From positions 62,274,006-62,338,005 of the forward strand of contig CM061245.1 in the NCBI GenBank assembly GCA_030848705.1: a stretch of DNA of 64,000 nt, read 5' to 3'. This stretch comes from Heracleum sosnowskyi. Taxonomy: Eukaryota > Streptophyta > Magnoliopsida > Apiales > Apiaceae. A program made the translations under genes and the position numbers. The notes beneath the pieces are model-generated. The model was not told where the DNA came from. It saw only the letters and a program-made list of their open reading frames with translations, and did no database searches. This document shows positions 60,818 to 64,000 of the stretch, one piece after another; the stretch's first letter is position 1; every line of letters begins with the position of its first letter.

Positions 60818-61910
60818 TTTAGAGGTAAACGTAATCGGGCGTCCCCTGGTATCTGCTACGATTCAGGCACAGACAGCCCCAAATGAACTTTTCTGCAATT
60901 CTATAAACCCATAGGGTGAAACTACGAGAAAATATTGACAAAATGGGTGGCTTCAATTTTTCCCCATTTTCCTTGTATAGCTCCCTTTAGAGGTAAATGT
61001 AATCGGGCATCCCCTGGTATCTGCTACGATTCAGGCACGGACAATCCCAAATGAACTTTTCTGCAATTCTATAAACCCATAAGGTGAAACTATGAGAAAA
61101 TATCCACAAAATGGCCCGGTTCGATTTTTCCCCATTTTCCTTGTATAGCTCCCTTTAGAGGTAAACGTAATCGGACGACCCCTGGTATCTGCTACGATTC
61201 AGGCACGGACAACCCCAAATGAACTTTTCTGCAATTCTATAAACCCATAAGGTGAAACTACGAGAAAATACCCACAAAATGGCCCGCTTCGATTTTTCCC
61301 AATTTTCCTTGTATAGCTCCCTTTAGAGGTAAACGTAATCGGGCGTCCCCTGGTATCTGCTATGATTCAGGCACGGACAAACCCAAATGAACTTTTATGC
61401 AATTCTATAAACCCATAGGGTAAAACTACGAGAAAATATCCACAAAATGGCCCGCTTCAATTTTTCCCCATTTTCCTAGTATAGCTCCCTTTAGAGGTAA
61501 ACGTAATCGGGCGTCCCCTGGTATCTGCTACGATTCAGGCACGGACAGCCCCAAATGAACTTTTCTGGAATTCTATAAACCCATAAGGTGAAACTACGAG
61601 AAAATATCCACAAACTGGCCCGCTTTTATTTTTCCCCATTTTCCTTGTATAGCTCCCTTTAGAGGTAAACGTAATCGGGCGTCCCCTGGTATCTGCTACG
61701 ATTCAGGCACGGACAGCCCCAAATGAACTTTTCTGCAATTCTATAAACCGATAGGGTGAAACTACGAGAAAATATCGAGAAAATGGGTGGCTTCAATTTT
61801 TCCCCATTTTCCTTGTATAGCTCCCTTTAGAGGTAAATGTAATCGGGCATCCCCTGGTATCTGCTACGATTCAGGCACGGACAACCCCAAATGAACTTTT
61901 CTGCAATTCT
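60818..61910. repeat. 8-monomer tandem duplication, copy 2
   Basis: A near-identical copy that diverges near 61.92 kb, where CATAGGGTAAAAC replaces CATAAGGTGAAAC. A further 5-monomer step (841 bp, GCTTTTATTT at 61622 and 62463) follows, carrying one extra T near 62135. Confidence 0.83.
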
Positions 61911-63381
61911 ATAAACCCATAGGGTAAAACTACGAGAAAATATCCACAAAATGGCCCGCTTCGATTTTTCCCCATTTTCCTTGTATAGCTCCCTTTAGAG
62001 GTAAACGTAATCGGGCGTCCCCTGGTATCTGCTACGATTCAGGCACGGACAGCCCCAAATGAACTTTTCTGGAATTCTATAAACCCATAAGGTGAAACTA
62101 CGAGAAAATATCCACAAAATGGCCCGCTTCGATTTTTTCCCCATTTTCCTTGTATAGCTCCCTTTAGAGGTAAACGTAATCGGGCGTCCCCTGGTATCTG
62201 CTACGATTCAGGCACGGACAGCCCCAAATGAACTTTTCTGCAATTCTATAAACCCATAGGGTAAAACTACGAGAAAATATCCACAAAATGGCCCGCTTCA
62301 ATTTTTCCCCATTTTCCTAGTATAGCTCCCTTTAGAGGTAAACGTAATCGGGCGTCCCCTGGTATCTGCTACGATTCAGGCACGGACAGCCCCAAATGAA
62401 CTTTTCTGGAATTCTATAAACCCATAAGGTGAAACTACGAGAAAATATCCACAAACTGGCCCGCTTTTATTTTTCCCCATTTTCCTTGTATAGCTCCCTT
62501 TAGAGGTAAACGTAATCGGGCGTCCCCTGGTATCTGCTACGATTCAGGCACGGACAGCCCCAAATGAACTTTTCTGCAATTCTATAAACCGATAGGGTGA
62601 AACTACGAGAAAATATCGAGAAAATGGGTGGCTTCAATTTTTCCCCATTTTCCTTGTATAGCTCCCTTTAGAGGTAAATGTAATCGGGCATCCCCTGGTA
62701 TCTGCTACGATTCAGGCACGGACAACCCCAAATGAACTTTTCTGCAATTCTATAAACCCATAAGGTGAAACTACGAGAAAATATCCACAAAATGGCCCGC
62801 TTCGATTTTTCCCCATTTTCCTTGTATAGCTCCCTTTAGAGGTAAACGTAATCGGGCGTCCCCTGGTATCTGCTACGATTCAGGCACGGACAACCCCAAA
62901 TGAACTTTTCTGGAATTCTATAAACCCATAAGGTGAAACTACGAGAAAATATCCACAAAATGGCCCGCTTCGATTTTTCCCCATTTTCCTTGTATAGCTC
63001 CCTTTAGAGGTAAACGTAATCGGGCGTCCCCTGGTATCTGCTACGATTCAGGCACGGACAGCCCCAAATGAACTTTTCTGGAATTCTATAAACCCATAAG
63101 GTGAAACTACGAGAAAATATCCACAAAATGGCCCGCTTCAATTTTTCCCCATTTTCCTTGTATAGCTCCCTTTAGAGGTAAACGTAATCAGGCGTCCCCT
63201 GGTATTTGCTACGATTCAGGTACGGACAGCCCCAAATGAACTTTTATGCAATTCTATAAACCCATAGGGTAAAACTACGAGAAAATATCCACAAAATGGC
63301 CCGCTTCAATTTTTCCCCATTTTCCTTGGATAGCTCCCTTTAGAGGTAAACGTAATCGGGCATCCCTGGTATCTGCTACGA

Positions 63382-63549
63382 TTCAGGCACGGACAGCCCC
63401 AAATGAACTTTTCTGCAATTCTATAAACCCATAGGGTGAAACTACGAGAAAATATCCACAAAATGGCCCGCTTCGATTTTTCCCCATTTTCCTTGTATAG
63501 CTCCCTTTAGAGGTAAACGTAATCGGGCGTCCCCTGGTATCTGCTACGA
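63382..63549. repeat. Reference monomer, common subtype A (168 bp)
   Basis: An exemplar of the most frequent monomer, in TTCAGG phase. Its tags are TTCGAT, CCTTGTATAG and GGGCGTCCCC. It holds one short dyad (ACCC-ATA-GGGT at 63427-63437), A/T tracts starting at 63449, 63460, 63477 and 63487, and a CAAAA pentamer, a motif reported as common in plant satellites. The length of 168 is divisible by three, so a reading frame keeps its phase from one monomer to the next. Confidence 0.9.
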
Positions 63550-64000
63550 TTCAGGCACGGACAGCCCCAAATGAACTTTTCTGCAATTCTATAAACCCAT
63601 AGGGTGAAACTACGAGAAAATATCCACAAAATGGTCGGCTTCAATTTTTCCCCATTTTCCTAGTATAGCTCCCTTTAGAGGTAAACGTAATCGGGCGTCC
63701 CCTGGTATCTGCTACGATTCAGGCACGGACAGCCCAAAATGAACTTTTATGCAATTCTATAAACCCATAGGGTAAAACTACGAAAAAATATCCACAAAAT
63801 GGCCCGCTTCCATTTTTCCCCATTTTCCTTGGATAGCTCCCTTTAGAGGTAAACGTAATCGGGCATCCCTGGTATCTGCTACGATTCTGGCACGGACAGC
63901 CCCAAATGAACTTTTCTGCAATTCTATAAACCCATAGGGTGAAACTATGAGAAAATATCCACAAAATGGCCCGCTTCGATTTTTCCCCATTTTCCTTGTA
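63550..64000. repeat. 45-monomer-spaced copy of 56.0-56.44 kb, cut by window end
   Basis: The distinctive run AGCCCAAAATG, CTACGAAAAAATATCC, CTTCCATTTTT, GATTCTGGC matches 56.16-56.44 kb at an offset of 7556 bp. It is the farthest-apart near-identical pair seen and may extend past the window. Confidence 0.82.

Larger units (their letters stand above)
29010..64000. repeat. Satellite DNA array, right arm (same monomer family)
   Basis: The array resumes in exactly the phase in which the LINE interrupted it and continues to the window end, about 208 monomers in the same orientation. The monomer subtypes are those of the left arm apart from the subtype restricted to the first 5.4 kb. No inversion, unrelated spacer or second insertion was seen. 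The array is built of overlapping segmental duplications, listed separately. It continues beyond base 64000, since the last monomer is cut mid-unit. Confidence 0.98.

Noticed and set aside
63423..63437. Telomere-like heptamer TAAACCC and TAGGGT in each monomer
   Set aside because: Only one heptamer per monomer, in inverted arrangement with a partial second. No tandem telomere repeat is present, and chance is sufficient.
63465..63490. CENP-B-box-like sequence around CTTCGATTTTTCC
   Set aside because: Only the TTCG part fits. The downstream A and CGGG core of the CENP-B box is absent on both strands.
1..64000. Assembly artefact of collapsed or expanded repeats
   Set aside because: It cannot be excluded for individual junctions, but private variants in most duplicated blocks and varied unit lengths argue against simple copy-paste error. 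Long-read coverage would decide.

Overview
The window is almost entirely one plant-type satellite DNA array. A monomer of about 168 bp is repeated head to tail in a single orientation from base 1 to base 64000, roughly 375 copies (63,016 bp of satellite divided by about 168). Length variants of 165, 167, 169 and 158 bp each trace to a specific small indel. The only non-satellite DNA is a 973 bp insertion at 28026-28998. It is the 5'-truncated 3' end of a LINE (non-LTR retrotransposon), lying on the minus strand, with a poly(A) tail (12 T on the + strand) and a perfect 11 bp target-site duplication. Its remaining coding part is the C-terminal zinc-binding region of a plant LINE reverse-transcriptase polyprotein (zf-RVT type, C-x2-C-x8-H-x4-C). 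No cellular gene, rRNA, tRNA, CRISPR array or prokaryotic signal was found.

Organism: a flowering plant is the most likely source. The basis is the style of the zf-RVT domain and of the Y-x-x-W-x-E-R-N segment after it, plus a monomer length in the 150-180 bp range common for plant centromeric and heterochromatic satellites. I do not recognise the satellite family or the species. A centromeric, pericentromeric or knob location is inference only.

Layout. 1-6.1 kb: a 15-monomer higher-order unit, a 14-monomer copy of it and a partial third copy, carrying a monomer subtype confined to this end. 6.1-6.7 kb: a mosaic of pieces of that unit. 6.7-10.6 kb: a 12-monomer (2004 bp) tandem duplication marked by a 10 bp deletion. 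10.6-13.3 kb: mixed monomers. 13.3-22.2 kb: partial and full copies of an 18-monomer (3019 bp) unit, then a 6-monomer (1003 bp) tandem duplication. 22.2-28.0 kb: mixed, with a 4-monomer (670 bp) duplication. 28.0-29.0 kb: the LINE. 29.0-37.0 kb: two copies of a block about 25 monomers apart, one carrying the LINE and one with an empty site. 37.0-48.3 kb: nested 8-, 12-, 23- and 42-monomer duplications. 48.3-55.1 kb: a 10-monomer (1678 bp) tandem duplication flanked by two copies of a 1.4 kb block 32 monomers apart. 55.1-64 kb: 8-monomer (1344 bp) and 45-monomer (7556 bp) duplications, the last cut by the window end.

There is no multi-gene system here. The informative biology is the history of the array: non-uniform, nested segmental duplications of near-identical blocks whose offsets are always near-multiples of 168 bp, as expected from unequal exchange or template switching in register, with one retrotransposon insertion that can be ordered against the duplications. 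Open reading frames seen in the satellite are by-products of a period divisible by three. All comparisons were made by eye, so block edges are good to about one monomer unless stated otherwise.
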